A stretch of DNA of 64,000 nucleotides from Mytilus californianus (GCF_021869535.1 NW_026262712.1:47846884-47910883), one strand, 5' to 3'. Shown: positions 24,560 to 36,402, numbered from the stretch's first letter. Program-made: numbers and translations. The notes: generated by a model from the letters alone, not told the origin.

Positions 24560-25140
24560 GACATTCCTAAATTCAAAATTGATTTTCCAGTTCCATGATG
24601 ACATTTATTAGTTCCGAAAAGATATTTCTCACTCCAAGTAAATATTTCGCACCTCTAAGTTGACATTTCTCAATTCCAACTTGATGTTTTCATGTTTCAA
24701 GTTGACATTTCTCCCTTTTTAGTTTGAAATGGAAAATGTCAAGTTGGAAGTGACAAATAGCAGGTTTGAAATGAGAGATGGCAACTTGGAACTGATAATT
24801 TCAAGTTGAAAATAAAAAAAATCTATTTGGATGTTAGAAATGTCAAGTTGAGGTGGAAAATGTCAAATTGGAAGTGAGAAAAGTCAACTTCGAAGTTAGA
24901 AATGTCCATGTTGATCAGAGATTTGTCAACTTGGAAGTGAGATATGTCAACCTGGAACTGCAAAATGTCAAACAGGAACTGAAAAAATGTCAAGTTGGAA
25001 GTGGTAAATATCAAGTTGAAAGTGAGACATGTCAAGTTGGAAGTGAGACATGTCAAGTTAGAAGTGATAAATACCAAGTTCGAAGTGAGAAATGTCAACT
25101 TAAGTTTATAAATGTGAGAAATGTCAACTAGGAGTAGAAA
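24560..25140. repeat. 21-bp minisatellite with an orientation switch
   Basis: From ~24722 to 25140 the unit is GAAATGTCAAGTTGGAAGTG A; from ~24560 to 24715 the same unit occurs reversed (TTCCAACTTGACATTTCTC forms). The head-to-head junction is near 24716-24721. The 21-bp period gives a heptad-like frame on both strands at 24823-25131. It ends ~425 bp upstream of gene A's ATG. Confidence 0.85.
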
Positions 25141-25564
25141 TATGTGTCTCTCTTAATTTGTTTCGCAAGATAATTATTTCTCAAAATCATAAACTATTTT
25201 CTAAATGGACAAATAATCATCTACAATGATCGAAGAATCTCATGTCATGTCGTGTGTGTCAATTATTCTAAGCTGGCTGTTTACATTACATTTCCCAATA
25301 CATTTCAATACTTTTGTTAATATTTATATATTGAACAAGCTGTTGACTGTTCATCTCTATGTCATAGATTTATTATTAAATCTTTTAGAAATTTTTATTA
25401 GTTAATTAGAGCCTATTGAACAACCGCCCATTTTCAGTTGATGAATATTTTCTTTCTTTACGTCTATATTTGTCTGTCAAACAGACGGATGAAAAGGAAT
25501 TAAGACGAACTCTTTTTGGACACATTAACATCTATTAGAATCGTCTGTAGAACTTTTACGCGAA

Positions 25565-25844
25565 ATGAATCGACAAAATTTTGGTTATATAAGTAAAATA
25601 CATTTTCTTCTTGGATTAGTCACCGGAATTATGGCAGCTTTTTTAACAACAATGATCATCTTTCAACCTCATTTTCAAAATACAAAATCCTCAACGTCTA
25701 AAACAATTGATTCACTCTTTGAATTAAGACCAATGGCGAAGATATCAGGTAGATTATCTGATTTTTTGAAGTATGACAACACACACAGCACATCAAGTCA
25801 AACCACAACCAAGAACCATATTGACGACAAACATATGCACCATG
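25565..25844 (+). CDS. C1GALT1: Gene A exon 1: signal-anchor and stem
   Basis: Encodes 93 residues plus one base. The hydrophobic run starting IHFLLGLVTGIMAAF is the type II membrane anchor; the rest is a polar Ser/Thr/His-rich stem. The exon ends CATG followed by the consensus donor GTAAGT at 25845 (phase 1). It shows no sequence likeness to gene B exon 1 beyond the shared architecture and phase, as expected for a fast-evolving stem. Confidence 0.9.
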
Positions 25845-28800
25845 GTAAGTGTCTTCCTATTTGGAAATTGTGCCATTACCGATGAAATGATATTATGTAT
25901 AATGTTTGATGTATTAATAAGATAAGATGTTAGATCTGATGCTTTCACACTTCCAACTTAATTTTTATCAATGATCTTTTTTAAATTTGGGTTAGTGAAA
26001 CCGGGAATACGATAAAAAGTTAAATAACAAAAATAGCGAACTCCAAGGGAAAATAAAAAAAAAACGGAAAGTCAAACACATCAAACGAATGGAAAACAAC
26101 AGATCTAGAAGTGCTATTAGTATTGCTACAGACAGACTATTTAGGAGAAGATCGTACATATACTATGCTTATGTGTAAGAGGTTGTTGCTAGCAATAAAT
26201 CTAATGAGGTTCAACTTTCGACAATCGATGAATACATATACAACAATATAGTTAAGTTAAAGACCTGTGTACTCAATCAACCCAGAAAAATCAAAAACAA
26301 ATTGAAAAGCATATGTCGTTACAATATATGCGATTGATCACAATTATATTATTATACATCCACTGTTAACTAAATCAATTAAAAAAAACAACACGAAGCT
26401 TCGATTGCAGCAATGTATCTGGTTAATGTGTGTAATACATCATTCTGGGTAAGGAATTGACTTATAAAAGAGAGGCGAAAGATACCAAAGGGACGTTCAA
26501 ACTCATTACAAGCCGATGACAACTAACAACGCCATGACAAAAAAAGAAAACCGACCAAATACACAATCGACAATAAATCATAACATAGAAAAATGAAGAA
26601 CGAGCAACATGAACACGATCAAAAACCAATGGTGATTTCAGAGGCTCCGGAAGGGTAAGAAGATCCTGCTCCACATGGGAAATAATTTTTCTGCAGTTTC
26701 TATAGTACAAAAATAAGAAGATGTGGTACATTTGCAAATGAAACAACTCTCCACCAGATACCAAAAGACGTAGAAGTTAACAAGTATAGGTCACCGTACG
26801 GCCTCCAATCTTGAGCGCAAATCCCATAGCGCATAGCAAGCTATATAAGGCTCCAAATAAAAACGACAAAAAAATACGAACTGGAAGAGCATTTGAAACC
26901 TAACATTTTAGAAGTTTTGCCAAATACGACCCAGGCAACGTATTCCATGTTGTAAACACACCTCAGTGTTTTAATATTTTAGCATTTTAATCACAGTAAA
27001 TTTACAGAAAATGAGCATATCAATGATCATATGTCATGTCAATACAAAAGGCTGACCACTGGGTTATTTTTATGATATTCTTAGGAACGAAATGTCAACC
27101 AGCAGTGGTATCGACCCAGTGGTTATTAAAACTCTGCAAATATATCAGACTTATAGTTTTGTCTACATAAGACTCATCAACTGAGCTCGATTCAAGACAT
27201 TTTGAAGGCCAAATCGTATACGATGTTGCGGAGCAATTAAACCCGTAAATTCCAATCAGTTCTGCCAAACACGACAGAAAAAATGTTAATTAGAAATAGA
27301 TGACAACCTCTCTCCCTATTTATCCTCCTCAATATATCTATAATATAGTAATCAAAATTAAACAAGCAAATGTATACAAATAGCAATGTTTTGTCTGATT
27401 TGTAGATAATGACACTACAGCCAAAGATCTAGAAAAAAGAATTCGGGTGTTATGTTGGGTAATGACAAGTCCTCAAAACCTGGAGAAAAAAGCCATTCAT
27501 GTTAAAAAGACATGGGGAAAAAGGTGCAATATATTACTTTCTATGAGCTCCGTCACAAATCAAACTTTCCCAACTATTGGTCTGAACGTTTCAGAAGGTA
27601 GAGAACATCTCACTGCAAAGACCGTTCGTGCATTTAAATACGTATATGAACATTATAGGGATAAGGCAGATTGGTTTATGAAAGCCGATGATGATACATA
27701 TGTTATTCTGGAAAATTTAAGGTATTTTCTGAAAGACTTTAATACAAGTGATCCTGTTTATTTCGGACAACATTTTACGGCTTTCGTTAAACAGGGATAT
27801 CTGAGTGGAGGGGCGGGCTATGTTTTAAGTAAGGAAGCATTAATAAGATTTGCTACAGAGGGAAATGATTCTACAGTATGCAAGCAACATGGAACAAATG
27901 AAGATGTCGATATGGGTGAATGTATGGAAAACATTGGTGTTAAGGTTGGCAACTCCATTGATGCACTAGGTCGAAGTAGATTCCACTGTTTTGTCCTGGA
28001 ACATCATTTGAAAGGAAATTATCCCAAATGGTATTACAGTTTTGATGCAAATGGCTCTCAAAAGGTAATATATCTTAAAATTCAGGCAAAAGATACTAAG
28101 ATGGTAATTAAAAAACTGCTAACCCTTCCGTAGAATCTTCGTTTCATACAGGTTTTTTGAAAGATCGTGTAGCTCCGTCCCTAGACTTTCTTATAATATT
28201 TTGTAGATTCTTGTTTGCCTTTTGTTGTGTTTTTATTTGTCAAGTCATTTTGTGATTTTCAATGCTTGTTTGGTATCTTCCTGGTTTTTTTTAATTATTC
28301 TTTGGATGATTTCGCTGCTGATGTTGATTCAGCATGGTTCATACTTGGGTAGAGTATGATTCAGACTCCTTAAAATAATTAAGAACTGGTCGAGTACAAG
28401 TTCAGACTGTTTAGTAGGGTTTAGACTTGAGTCGAGTAATATCTAGTAAAATTCGGAACCAATTCAGAATGGTCGAGTAAAACCAGAACAGTCGAGTACA
28501 AGTACTGCCTATTTCAGACTTTTACTGGTTTGTAGTGTAATTTAAAGGCAGGCAACAATAACAAAAAATGAACGCAACACTACAAAACGTGTATGCGTCT
28601 GATGCGCTTATCTGGATTTACCTTCAGCAGTAAAGCTCAAAGCTGGCAACAATAAAAAAAAAAATGAAAGCACCACTACAAAACTTGTATGCGTCCGAAG
28701 CGTTTTTCTGGAATTACCTTCAGCAAATAACGCTCAAAGCTGATTATTGAAAGTTAAGGATCTTCTGCTGTGTTTGACTTGCTAGCTTATATGGGGCATT

Positions 28801-30134
28801 TGCAAGACAAGTGCCACGAGACACTACTGTGCCAGTTGTGAACAATGTCTGGGATGCATGATCTTTTAACTGCTCTTGACATTTCGTTGCTAGATCTTAA
28901 AACCTCACTTTTACAACTAAGTTCGTTGAAGAAAAACTTGGAAGTACATGTACTCGTCAGACATTGAAGAATGGTCTATATACACCAGCATTGAACCAGT
29001 CAATTTATATTATGCTATATGGTTGCCATTCTGTTTGAGACTTAAAACCACTGTTTATAGCGATATTTTTTCCCTTTAAGTTGTAGATGCCTATTTCAGG
29101 CATTAATTTGTTTGAATGTTGTCTCAATTATATTAATTTCAAAAAGATGTTAGGTAAACTATGTAAACCACAAAACATAAATAAGGGGAAACAGTTGGTA
29201 ACTAATGATTTGAACTCGTAAATCCATTTTGAACATATAAACAAAGACCAAAAACTGAGGAAAAGCACGAATTATCAAACTAACTAACTATACACGCATC
29301 ACCAACAGGGACATAAATCCTGCGACATAAATAAAATAAAATGCATATACAACTCATAGGGTAACATTCATAGTAATAAGAAGATGTGGTTTGAGTGCCA
29401 ATGAGACAACTCTCCATCCAAGTCACAATGTGTAAAAAGTTAACAATTATAAGTCAAAGTACGGCCTTCAACACGGAGCCTTGGCTCACACCAAACAGAA
29501 AGCTATAAAGGGCCCCAAAATGACTAGTGTAAAACAATTCAAACAGGAAAACCAACGGTCTTATCTATATAAAAAATGAAAAACGAGAAATATTGAAGAA
29601 CCACATCTACAAACGACAACCACTGAAACAGGTTCCTGACTTAGGACAGATGCAAACAAATGCAGCGGGTTTAAACGTTTTAACAGGCGCCAACCTTCAC
29701 CCTAACCTGAGACAGTGGTGTAACATTACAACATAGAAAGACATACAATGAAATATCAATTGAAATGGCATAACTATAGTATATTACGCAAATGTATTTC
29801 ATTAAACGAGTGGTAACTTTAATTTGTGTGATGTAATGCAACACAAAATAACCACAATCATCCATGCTAAAATCAAAAACATAATAATTCGGAAAACTTA
29901 CTATGACAACTATTAGCGTAAACTGTTTATACGATAAGTGGATCATGTTCTTCTCTTTGACATATGTATAATATATAATATTCATTTTTACAGGGTACGG
30001 ATAGTATCAGTGACTATGCAATATCATTTCACTATATCTCACCAGAACAAATGCATGTATTAGATTTTTTTATTTACCATTTAAGACCTTATGGTATATA
30101 TTCTGGCGAGCAGCAACTGAATGAACATAAATAA
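25565..30134 (+). CDS. C1GALT1: Gene A: C1GALT1-like beta-1,3-galactosyltransferase (join of 3 exons)
   Basis: Spliced CDS 25565-25844, 27406-28064, 29994-30134; 359 aa, close to the ~363 aa of vertebrate T-synthase. Known family role: transfer of Gal from UDP-Gal to GalNAc-O-Ser/Thr (core 1 O-glycan) in the Golgi lumen. Seen: short cytosolic tail, one membrane anchor at residues ~13-34, a Ser/Thr-rich stem to ~100, then the catalytic domain with LCWVMTSP (109-116), TWGKRCN (129-135), KADDDTYV with the metal-binding DDD at 188-190, SGGAGYVLSKEAL, EDVDMG and a C-terminal SDYAISFHY..YHLRPYG block. Introns are phase 1 and phase 0. An in-frame TAA at 25526 fixes the start; AATAAA at 30145 follows the stop by 10 nt. 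Odd: vertebrate T-synthase has Cys-Cys just before the SD..SFHY block; here it is TDSISD. Acceptor specificity is inferred only; it could be a divergent paralogue with another acceptor. Confidence 0.93.
26463..26650 (+). repeat. Family B dispersed repeat, gene A intron 1
   Basis: AAAAGAGAGGCGAAAGATAC, CAAAGGGACGTTCAAACTCA, AACGCCATGACAAAAAAAG and GAGCAACATGAACACG. Confidence 0.75.
26705..26900 (+). repeat. Family A dispersed repeat, gene A intron 1
   Basis: AAGAAGATGTGGTACATTTG, GAAACAACTCTCCACCAGAT and GTCACCGTACGGCCTCCAAT. It follows directly on a family B copy. Confidence 0.7.
27406..28064 (+). CDS. C1GALT1: Gene A exon 2: catalytic domain
   Basis: Acceptor TTGTCTGATTTGTAG ends at 27405; joining with exon 1 gives codon GAT and reads directly into RIRVLCWVMTSP. 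The exon carries the nucleotide-sugar and metal-binding core (KADDDTYV) and the galactosyltransferase GGAGYVLS motif. It ends ..GSQK with donor GTAATA at 28065, phase 0. The open frame continues 69 nt past the donor to a stop, but that stretch (VIYLKIQ..) has no counterpart in the family and the true C-terminus is found in exon 3. Confidence 0.93.
28548..28743. repeat. Diverged ~97-bp tandem duplication, gene A intron 2
   Basis: GGCAACAATAACAAAAAATG, ACGTGTATGCGTCTGATGCG, GGATTTACCTTCAGCAGTAA repeated as GGCAACAATAAAAAAAAAAA, ACTTGTATGCGTCCGAAGCG, GGAATTACCTTCAGCAAATA. Similar words (TGCGCCTGAAGGTATTTTTC at ~35060, TTCTGGATTTACCTTCATCG at 39014) mark other copies of this family. Confidence 0.75.
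29370..29725 (+). repeat. Family A dispersed repeat, gene A intron 2
   Basis: AAGAAGATGTGGTTTGAGTG, CAACACGGAGCCTTGGCTCA, TGGTTCCTGACTTAGGACAG-type words and CCCTAACCTGAGACAGTGGT. Ends ~270 bp before gene A exon 3. Confidence 0.8.
29994..30134 (+). CDS. C1GALT1: Gene A exon 3: C-terminal SFHY block
   Basis: Acceptor TTCATTTTTACAG ends at 29993. Encodes 46 residues, including SDYAISFHYISPEQMHV and FIYHLRPYG, which match the C-terminal block of T-synthases. The final part (SGEQQLNEHK) is short and hydrophilic; the long C-terminal tail of the vertebrate enzyme is absent. Stop TAA at 30132-30134; AATAAA at 30145-30150 is the likely poly(A) signal. Confidence 0.9.
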   Translation, partial: GTDSISDYAISFHYISPEQMHVLDFFIYHLRPYGIYSGEQQLNEHK

Positions 30135-30144
30135 TGTACACCGA

Positions 30145-30150
30145 AATAAA
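30145..30150 (+). promoter_or_regulatory. Poly(A) signal AATAAA of gene A
   Basis: Canonical hexamer 10 nt after the gene A stop codon. It would give a very short 3' UTR if used. Confidence 0.6.
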
Positions 30151-30740
30151 TGTTTTATGCATGTGGGTAGAAGCAAAATATTAATGGGGTTACAAAGACT
30201 GTTTTGTATTATATCAAATTCAGTTCATATGTACACTGTAAAAACGGCGTTTAGAATTGAAACGCATCTACAACATGTTTAGATCTAAACGTGTTTAGAA
30301 AAACGTTTAGGATCTAAACGGATATTTACGTAAACACATCGAAACCTAAACATGTTTAGAATTTAAACGTGTTGTAGGTTTATTATCTGTGAATGTTATC
30401 AGTAAGCTAAACATTAAATGGCATCTAAACACTTCTGAAACACTTTCTTAAACACCTAAACACATTATACCACTTCATCTTCCCCAACTGAGATGGCGGC
30501 CCTTTTTGTGTTGTAAGATTATAGATTTACTTTCAATTAAAATTTGTATATGTTAAGCAATTACTTTTTTTTACTGAATCTTTATAGTATTTATAAGGAA
30601 GATATGAGTGAATATTTTCTCTAATTTCCGGAGTCGTTGTCCGACTATGATCTGATATTAATTAACGAACAGAGTTATCTTTCGTGGTAATTTGATACAG
30701 ACGCCTTCAGACCCGCCAAAGACAAACAAAATTTAAAACA

Positions 30741-30855
30741 ATGGATCCCATCGACCAAGCAAATATATCTATGGACGATGCAACAGATACAGAACATCTT
30801 ATTAGAATATTGACGGAATCAAAAGCCAGCTTAACAATTATTACAGCAGCGGAAG
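30741..30855 (+). other. Possible short first exon inside the TA-flanked element
   Basis: ATG frame MDPIDQANISMDDATDTEHL then IRILTESKASLTIITAAE, acidic, ending at a good donor (GAAG|GTAAGC at 30856). A YY1-like ATGGCGGCC word lies at ~30493. No acceptor downstream continues the frame convincingly: the TATTTATAG at ~31555 gives an immediate stop. Treat as a weak candidate. Confidence 0.2.
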
Positions 30856-31028
30856 GTAAGCAGATCCAGATTTCGTTAAAAGGGGGTGGGGCACAACACA
30901 GGCTTAGTTAGGAATATGTGCATTAAACTATTAACCTATATGTATCTCCTTAAGGGGTCCAGATCCCTTCCCCTCTTCCCCTCATTGTTCCGAATCTGAT
31001 ATTGTTGATAGGAACGAACATTTAATTC

Positions 31029-31047
31029 GGGGGGGGGGGGGGGGGGG
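31029..31047. repeat. G19 homopolymer
   Basis: Nineteen G in an AT-rich setting, within the TA-flanked element. A G12 run lies at 45905-45916. Confidence 0.9.
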
Positions 31048-31439
31048 TCTTGTATCCTCGTCTCGGGTTTTCATGCTATTAGGAATGCATTGTGACGTCG
31101 CTGTAAGGCGTCAAAGCAAAAAAATATAATAGCCTTTCAAGACGTCATAATTATTTGGACTAGACACGGTACTAGTAGTACCGTTGTAGTTCACTGAATT
31201 TTCAGAAGAAACAGTCAGTCTATCATGTCTATGCACACATTTTAATGTATGAATCTTTGATTTTGTTAATGAAACATCATTGAGAATTTATTAACATACA
31301 GTATAGGTAGAAGTATTCGTCCCTGTACATATAATCATTGTTTCATGTATTTTAACTTTGCAAGAAATAAGATCCCAATGGCCCATAGTGCAACACATTT
31401 TACTCATATAAACACTGAAATTATAGTAACACTACATTT

Positions 31440-31502
31440 GTCAAAGAGAAACTAAGAATGCCAAAAGAACATTCAAACTCATAAGTTGAAAATAAACTGA
31501 CA
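31440..31502 (+). repeat. Family B head, diverged, inside the TA-flanked element
   Basis: GTCAAAGAGAAACTAAGAAT, AACATTCAAACTCATAAGTT, AAAATAAACTGACAA. Confidence 0.45.
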
Positions 31503-32089
31503 AGTTATTATATTTTATTTAAACCTTTAATAATTTGTTTGTATGTATTTATAGGACTGTGACACTGTACGTAGTGGGAATGAAATCCCCAGAATATAGA
31601 TCAAATTGAAGAAAAGATCAGATATAAAACAACGAAGAAAGAAGAGGATGACTTAATTTCAAAAGCAGGTGTAAGTAAAAATATATAAGTATATTATAAA
31701 GTAGCCAATAGAACTATAATATAATTGAAAAATGAAGGTTAATTCATACTCTTAGTATTTATCCTGTTAAAAAAAGCAAAATTGGTCATTATAAAAAAAA
31801 TATATTATCAATAAGAGATAAGGCTTTAGCTCTCAGAAATCGAGGATTTTGTTTTAAAAATATAAAAAACTTACATGCTATTTTGTTCTTTTTGATTTAT
31901 TTGTCTATTGATTTGTACATGGTTTAAAGTATTGTCTTTTTAACTACAATTTGTATTTTTCTTTTGCAAGAATCTTTTTTGAGAAGCTTGTTTAATGTAT
32001 TTTAATTTTTAATATAAGAATAAGTGACTGTTGCACTACAAATGTACATGTACTTGAAGGTTTAATTTTTCATTTCAGTTTACAAAAGT

Positions 32090-32440
32090 TCACCTGACAA
32101 TCTAAAAGAACTGCCCACCAAGAGCCTTTATCATTCAAAAGAAGATTGTTCCGTAATGAACAATTCCTGTATGATAGGAGATGGACTGACAATTTCTGTT
32201 TTGTTGAGGATGAAATTCATGTGATTTTACATTTTCCTGTTTATGACTATCTATGGCAAATTCTTTTCATCAAATCTTTTAACACTTATGAAATTGGTGA
32301 TGAAAATGTTAAAATTTTACAAGGGAAAATATTGTTAAGTTGTTAATGTCTCTCATTATCTGTAAAGATTATTTCAAAATTTATAATTGTATTTTTTGTT
32401 TGCTTTAAGTGAGACTTTTGAATAAAATATTGAAATAATT
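32090..32440 (+). pseudogene. LINE ORF2 C-terminal fragment
   Basis: Frame 32146-32343 reads FCFVEDEIHVILHFPVYDYL then WQILF. The 'VEDEIHF..HCP.Y..LR' pattern is the usual C-terminal segment of mollusc LINE ORF2 proteins; here the Cys positions are mutated. Ends near AATAAAATATTG at ~32421. Confidence 0.5.
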
Positions 32441-32713
32441 TGAATAGATTGTATGTTATCCTCAAGTCTGGAATAAAAAAAAAAAAATAAAAGAACCAAA
32501 CTCCAATTTGTATTTAAAAAGTGAAAGGTCCATAAAACCTAACAAAATCAAACGCTTGACTACTAACATAAACCAACAGAACAAATGAAAGCAAACCTGT
32601 TATATAACTGACTTGGTACAGGCATTTTCCTTTAAAAATAATTGTGGGTTAAACTTGGTCTTATGGTTTACAGACTTTTCTTTGGCCTCCAGGAAGAATA
32701 AAATGTGTAACCC

Positions 32714-32734
32714 TATTATTATTATTATTATTAT
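32714..32734. repeat. (ATT)n microsatellite
   Basis: About seven ATT units within the TA-flanked element. Confidence 0.9.
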
Positions 32735-34344
32735 CATTACTGCATTTTCCAGCTTTAGTATTCTGTATTGACAAGGACAAATGATGGTAAAAATCATTGC
32801 AAGGACATTTAAGCAGAAATGTACACAAGAATTGTATATTCTACAATATTATACAATGCACTATTAGTATCCAATCTGTAGTGCTGTACCACTAGTAGTT
32901 CCTGTAAAATCATAGTACTAGTAGCCTAACAGTTCTAAAGTCTAAACTGCATACATTTCTAAACATCTGACATCTAAACACTTGTTGAAATCTAAACACT
33001 TGTTAAAATCTAAACATGTTTAGATGCTAAACGTGTTTCAAAACGTACACACAAAAAGTGTTTAGATTTGTGTTTAGGATCTAAACACTGTTTTTACAGT
33101 GTAGAGCAAAATATTGTCGTATGAAATAGTGTCCCTAAAGACAATAATTCATGATTTAGTATCATATGTTGTCCCGATCTATGAAAGAATGTCTAAGAGA
33201 AAGACCAAATTCCATATGAAATATTGTCTAAATAGGAAAATATTTCATAGATTAAGAGTAGTGAAATTTTGTCTCGTTAAAGCGATACATCTGATCAGAC
33301 ATTATAAGATGCAGAGGACGAGTAGTCTAGAAATGTATATAAAGGTTAGAATTAAGATACTAATGAAAGGAATTTAAAAGAGTGCAAATTAACAAAAAAA
33401 TGATAGAGAAGGAAAGAATGCATGCAAAGCTAGATTTGATATTATTCATGTTATTGGTTACTTATATTATTGTATTGTTCTCTGTTATCAGTCTTTAATT
33501 ACATTATGTATATGCTATGCATTGCTTTAACATGTCTTGTATCCTCTTGCAAATAAAGTATTCATTCGTTCATTCAAATCGTTTCGTAAAACTACATGCT
33601 GACATTTTTTATTCCTGTCAATTAAAAAAAAAATAGTTCAAAATCAAACTTGTGTCATTGTTTACAAATGTAAATTATTGCATGATATGATAAAGTCTAA
33701 TTAAAATGTGAACTGGCTCTTGTTACCTTGGCAACGAAATCCAGTATACTTGTGTTTCTGTTTAAGAAAAATAATCAAAGGGCATGAAAAAGTCTGAAAT
33801 ACTGCACAGGCCTCAAAGACAAACAGCTTTTAACCATATTAATGTCCTACTATCAGGCTTTGACTTTTTTTAATATTAATTCTGGCGATAACTTATGTTG
33901 TTGTGCACTAGTACATTGTAATTAGACTGTCCAGATTATTTCTTTTGGCATTCATACCAATAGCTACCTTTTAGAAGGTTTTCTTTTTACAATGAAACAA
34001 AAAGACGTGAAATTTCGTAAAAACTCAATAGCGTTACAAAATGGAATAGAATATGATTGTTGAACTTCTAATCATCGTTTTTATCTTGAAATTGTCGTTT
34101 TTATTGAAATGTGTCGCCTAAACATTTACAAGTTGAATCTATTATACATCATATAATGTCGAGATAGAGATTGTGACTCGGTGCCTACCTAGAAGTGTTT
34201 ATTTCTTAAATGAAAAACAATTTAGATACAAGGAATAAGACATATAAAGGTTACCAGCTCATGAAGGTTAGCATACTTCAGTTACGCATGACATGCGTCT
34301 ATACATTTAGTTCTTCGGTTTTCCAGAATGTTTCACTAAACTAT

Positions 34345-34410
34345 ATAGATATAAGAAGATATGGTATGAGTGCCAATGAGACAACTCTCCATCCAAGTCA
34401 CAATTTGTAT
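34345..34410 (+). repeat. Family A head fragment
   Basis: ATATAAGAAGATATGGTATG followed by GAGACAACTCTCCATCCAAG; only the first ~65 bp of the family remain. Confidence 0.7.
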
Positions 34411-34687
34411 AGTTTAGAAGTTATTTTTAAAGTTCATATTTGCAGTGAAAAATCCCAATAGCAAACATTACAACGATCCTTTGGCATTTATATGATCATA
34501 CACAAAAATGTGTTTGCTTTTATGTCTTATTGGATTGATTTTAATGTTGTTTTTTTTTTCATTTAACAATTACCCATTCAGCAAATACTAATTTAAAATT
34601 GACAGTTGCAACATGTGGACCGGATCGATCCGAATCGTATAATATTACTCTCTGAATCAATTAATTTATTCTCGGTTTAATGTAAAA

Positions 34688-34836
34688 TTGAAAATATAAA
34701 TGGGGAATGTGTCAAAGAGACATCAACTCCACCAAAGAACAGAAAACAGCCGAAGGCCACCAATGGGTCTTCAACACAGCGAGCAAATCCCGAACCCGGA
34801 GGCGTGCTTCAGCTGGCCCCTTAACAAAAATGTGTT
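34688..34836 (+). repeat. Family C dispersed repeat, short copy
   Basis: Family C: GGGGAATGTGTCAAAGAGAC, AACAGCCGAAGGCCACCAAT, GGGTCTTCAA, CGGAGGCGTGCTTCAGCTGG CCCC. This copy stops after the GGCCCC box. It also bears a duplicate of the ATGTGTTTGCTTTTATGTCT segment seen at ~34508. Confidence 0.75.
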
Positions 34837-35544
34837 TGCTTTTATGTCTTATTGGATTGATTTTAATGGGTTTTTTTCTAATGTTCTGCTGCTCTAGAAA
34901 TAAAATTGGCCAATGCCTCTCGTCTGTCCTCCTCTTGATTATCTCTTGGTATCAACAGATCTAGACTGTTCTGACTAAACTGTAAATCAAAACGATAATA
35001 TCATGAATATATTTATTTAATATCATATAAAAAAGCTCTAAAGTATTTGTATATTTGATGCGCCTGAAGGTATTTTTCCGGATTTTCCTTCGTTAGGCTC
35101 AATTAAACCCAAATATTTAAAGGCCAAGAATGGAAAAGAATTTGAATACTTAAGGATCTTTATGACAAAAACTAGCCAAAAATTGATTGCCAAATTCATA
35201 TAAGGTCTTTACTTGAGGGAGTTGGAACGTTAGTTTCATTATAATTTCTAAAATGAATTACTCATTTTCCGAAGCACTGAGTACTGAGTTGATGATAATT
35301 ATTTACCCTCGGGCACTAAAATTCTGCCTGGAGCGGAATGTCCGATATTCCTTTCATTAGTTTCATTCATAAGGTCAAAATCAGAAAATTGTTAGTTTAT
35401 AAACAACAGTGGTTTCCAATGCTCAAAACCTACTAGACACTATATAATATACCTAAATTAAGTTTTAAAAAATTCCAAATGAAATTTCTTCCCACAAAGG
35501 CGTTTTGTTTTGTTTAAGAAACGCTTCCTATAAATGCTTTGATA

Positions 35545-35880
35545 TTTTTATGCCCCACTTAGGGGTATTATGTTTTTCGGTCTGTGCGTCCGTTCGTTCG
35601 TTCGTTAGTTCGTTCGTTCGTCCGTCCGTCCGTCCGTCTGTCCCGCTTCAGGTTAAAGATTTTGGTCAGGTCAAGTTAAAGATTTTGGTCAATTAAAGTA
35701 GTTTTTACTGAAGATGAAGTCCAATCAACTTGAAACTTAGTTCACATGTTCCCTATGATATGACCTTTCTAATTTTAGTGCCAAATTAGAGTTTTGACCC
35801 CCAATCTCACGGTCCACTGAACATAGAATATGATAGTGTTAGTGGGGCAACAGTGTACTATGGACACATTCTTGTTTATA
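35545..35880. repeat. TGCCCCAC fold-back element with TTCG/TCCG microsatellite
   Basis: TGCCCCAC at 35551 and GTGGGGCA at 35842 are inverted ends. Between are (GTTC)n/(GTCC)n at 35588-35640, CCCGCTTCAGGTTAAAGATT (partly duplicated), AACTTGAAACTTAGTTCACA and CACGGTCCACTGAACATAGA. I recall this element from many bivalve genomes. Confidence 0.75.
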
Positions 35881-36402
35881 ATATGACAGTATCTATATCA
35901 AAATCATAGGTTTGAGCTATATCATTAAGAATTTAAAAATTGTTCATATGCTTGACAATAATCCACTATATTTATCAAAGTATACACCTTAAGCATCGAT
36001 ACTATGGACCCTGGTCGCCCCCGTCTTCTGCTAAAAAAACAAAAAACAAAAAAAAACAACAAAAAAATACAAAATAAACCTACAAAATAAAACAAATAAA
36101 TTAACAAACAAAAAACAAAATAAAAAAGGAACAAAGAAATTAGAAGAAATGAGAAGAAAAAAGTCGTGATCACATGACAAGTCATACCAGCGTTGACTCG
36201 ATGTAGTCGAACATTATAAGTTATATGGTTTGCTACTGGTCCCTTAATGAACCATAGAGGGTTGGTAAAATCCATAGGGGCTGAAGCCAAAGGATCGGTA
36301 AGGGGTCAGTAGTGAACCGTATAACGAATTTATCGAACACGGGACTTTTCCTGCCAAGTTTTGTATAAAAATAAACAATGATATAACAAACAAATTAACA
36401 GA

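Larger units (their letters stand above)
30234..33101. mobile_element. 2.9-kb element with CACTGTAAAAAC inverted ends and TA duplication
   Basis: Left end CACTGTAAAAACGGCGTTTA, right end reverse complement CACTGTAAAAACAGTGTTTA; TA flanks at 30232-30233 and 33102-33103. Subterminal 100-200 bp on both sides are packed with palindromic AAACGTGTTTAGATCTAAAC-type words. Inside are a 38-codon ATG frame at 30741 and a LINE C-terminal fragment (32090-32440). Superfamily unassigned; the TA duplication fits Tc1/mariner-like elements. Confidence 0.65.
33102..35544. other. Unassigned, with retroposon-like tail
   Basis: An 87-codon + frame at 33114-33377 is not recognised. AATAAAGTATTCATTCGTTC at ~33553 looks like a retroposon 3' tail; a similar ATAAATTCATTCATTCAT tail is at ~42774. 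Apart from family A and C fragments nothing else is seen. Confidence 0.35.

Noticed and set aside
24823-25131. Heptad-like coiled-coil frames on both strands
   Set aside because: A 21-bp minisatellite reads as a 7-residue repeat on both strands; no gene context.
28065-28133. Read-through C-terminus of gene A exon 2
   Set aside because: A good donor sits at 28065, and the family C-terminus is found in exon 3 with matching phase.
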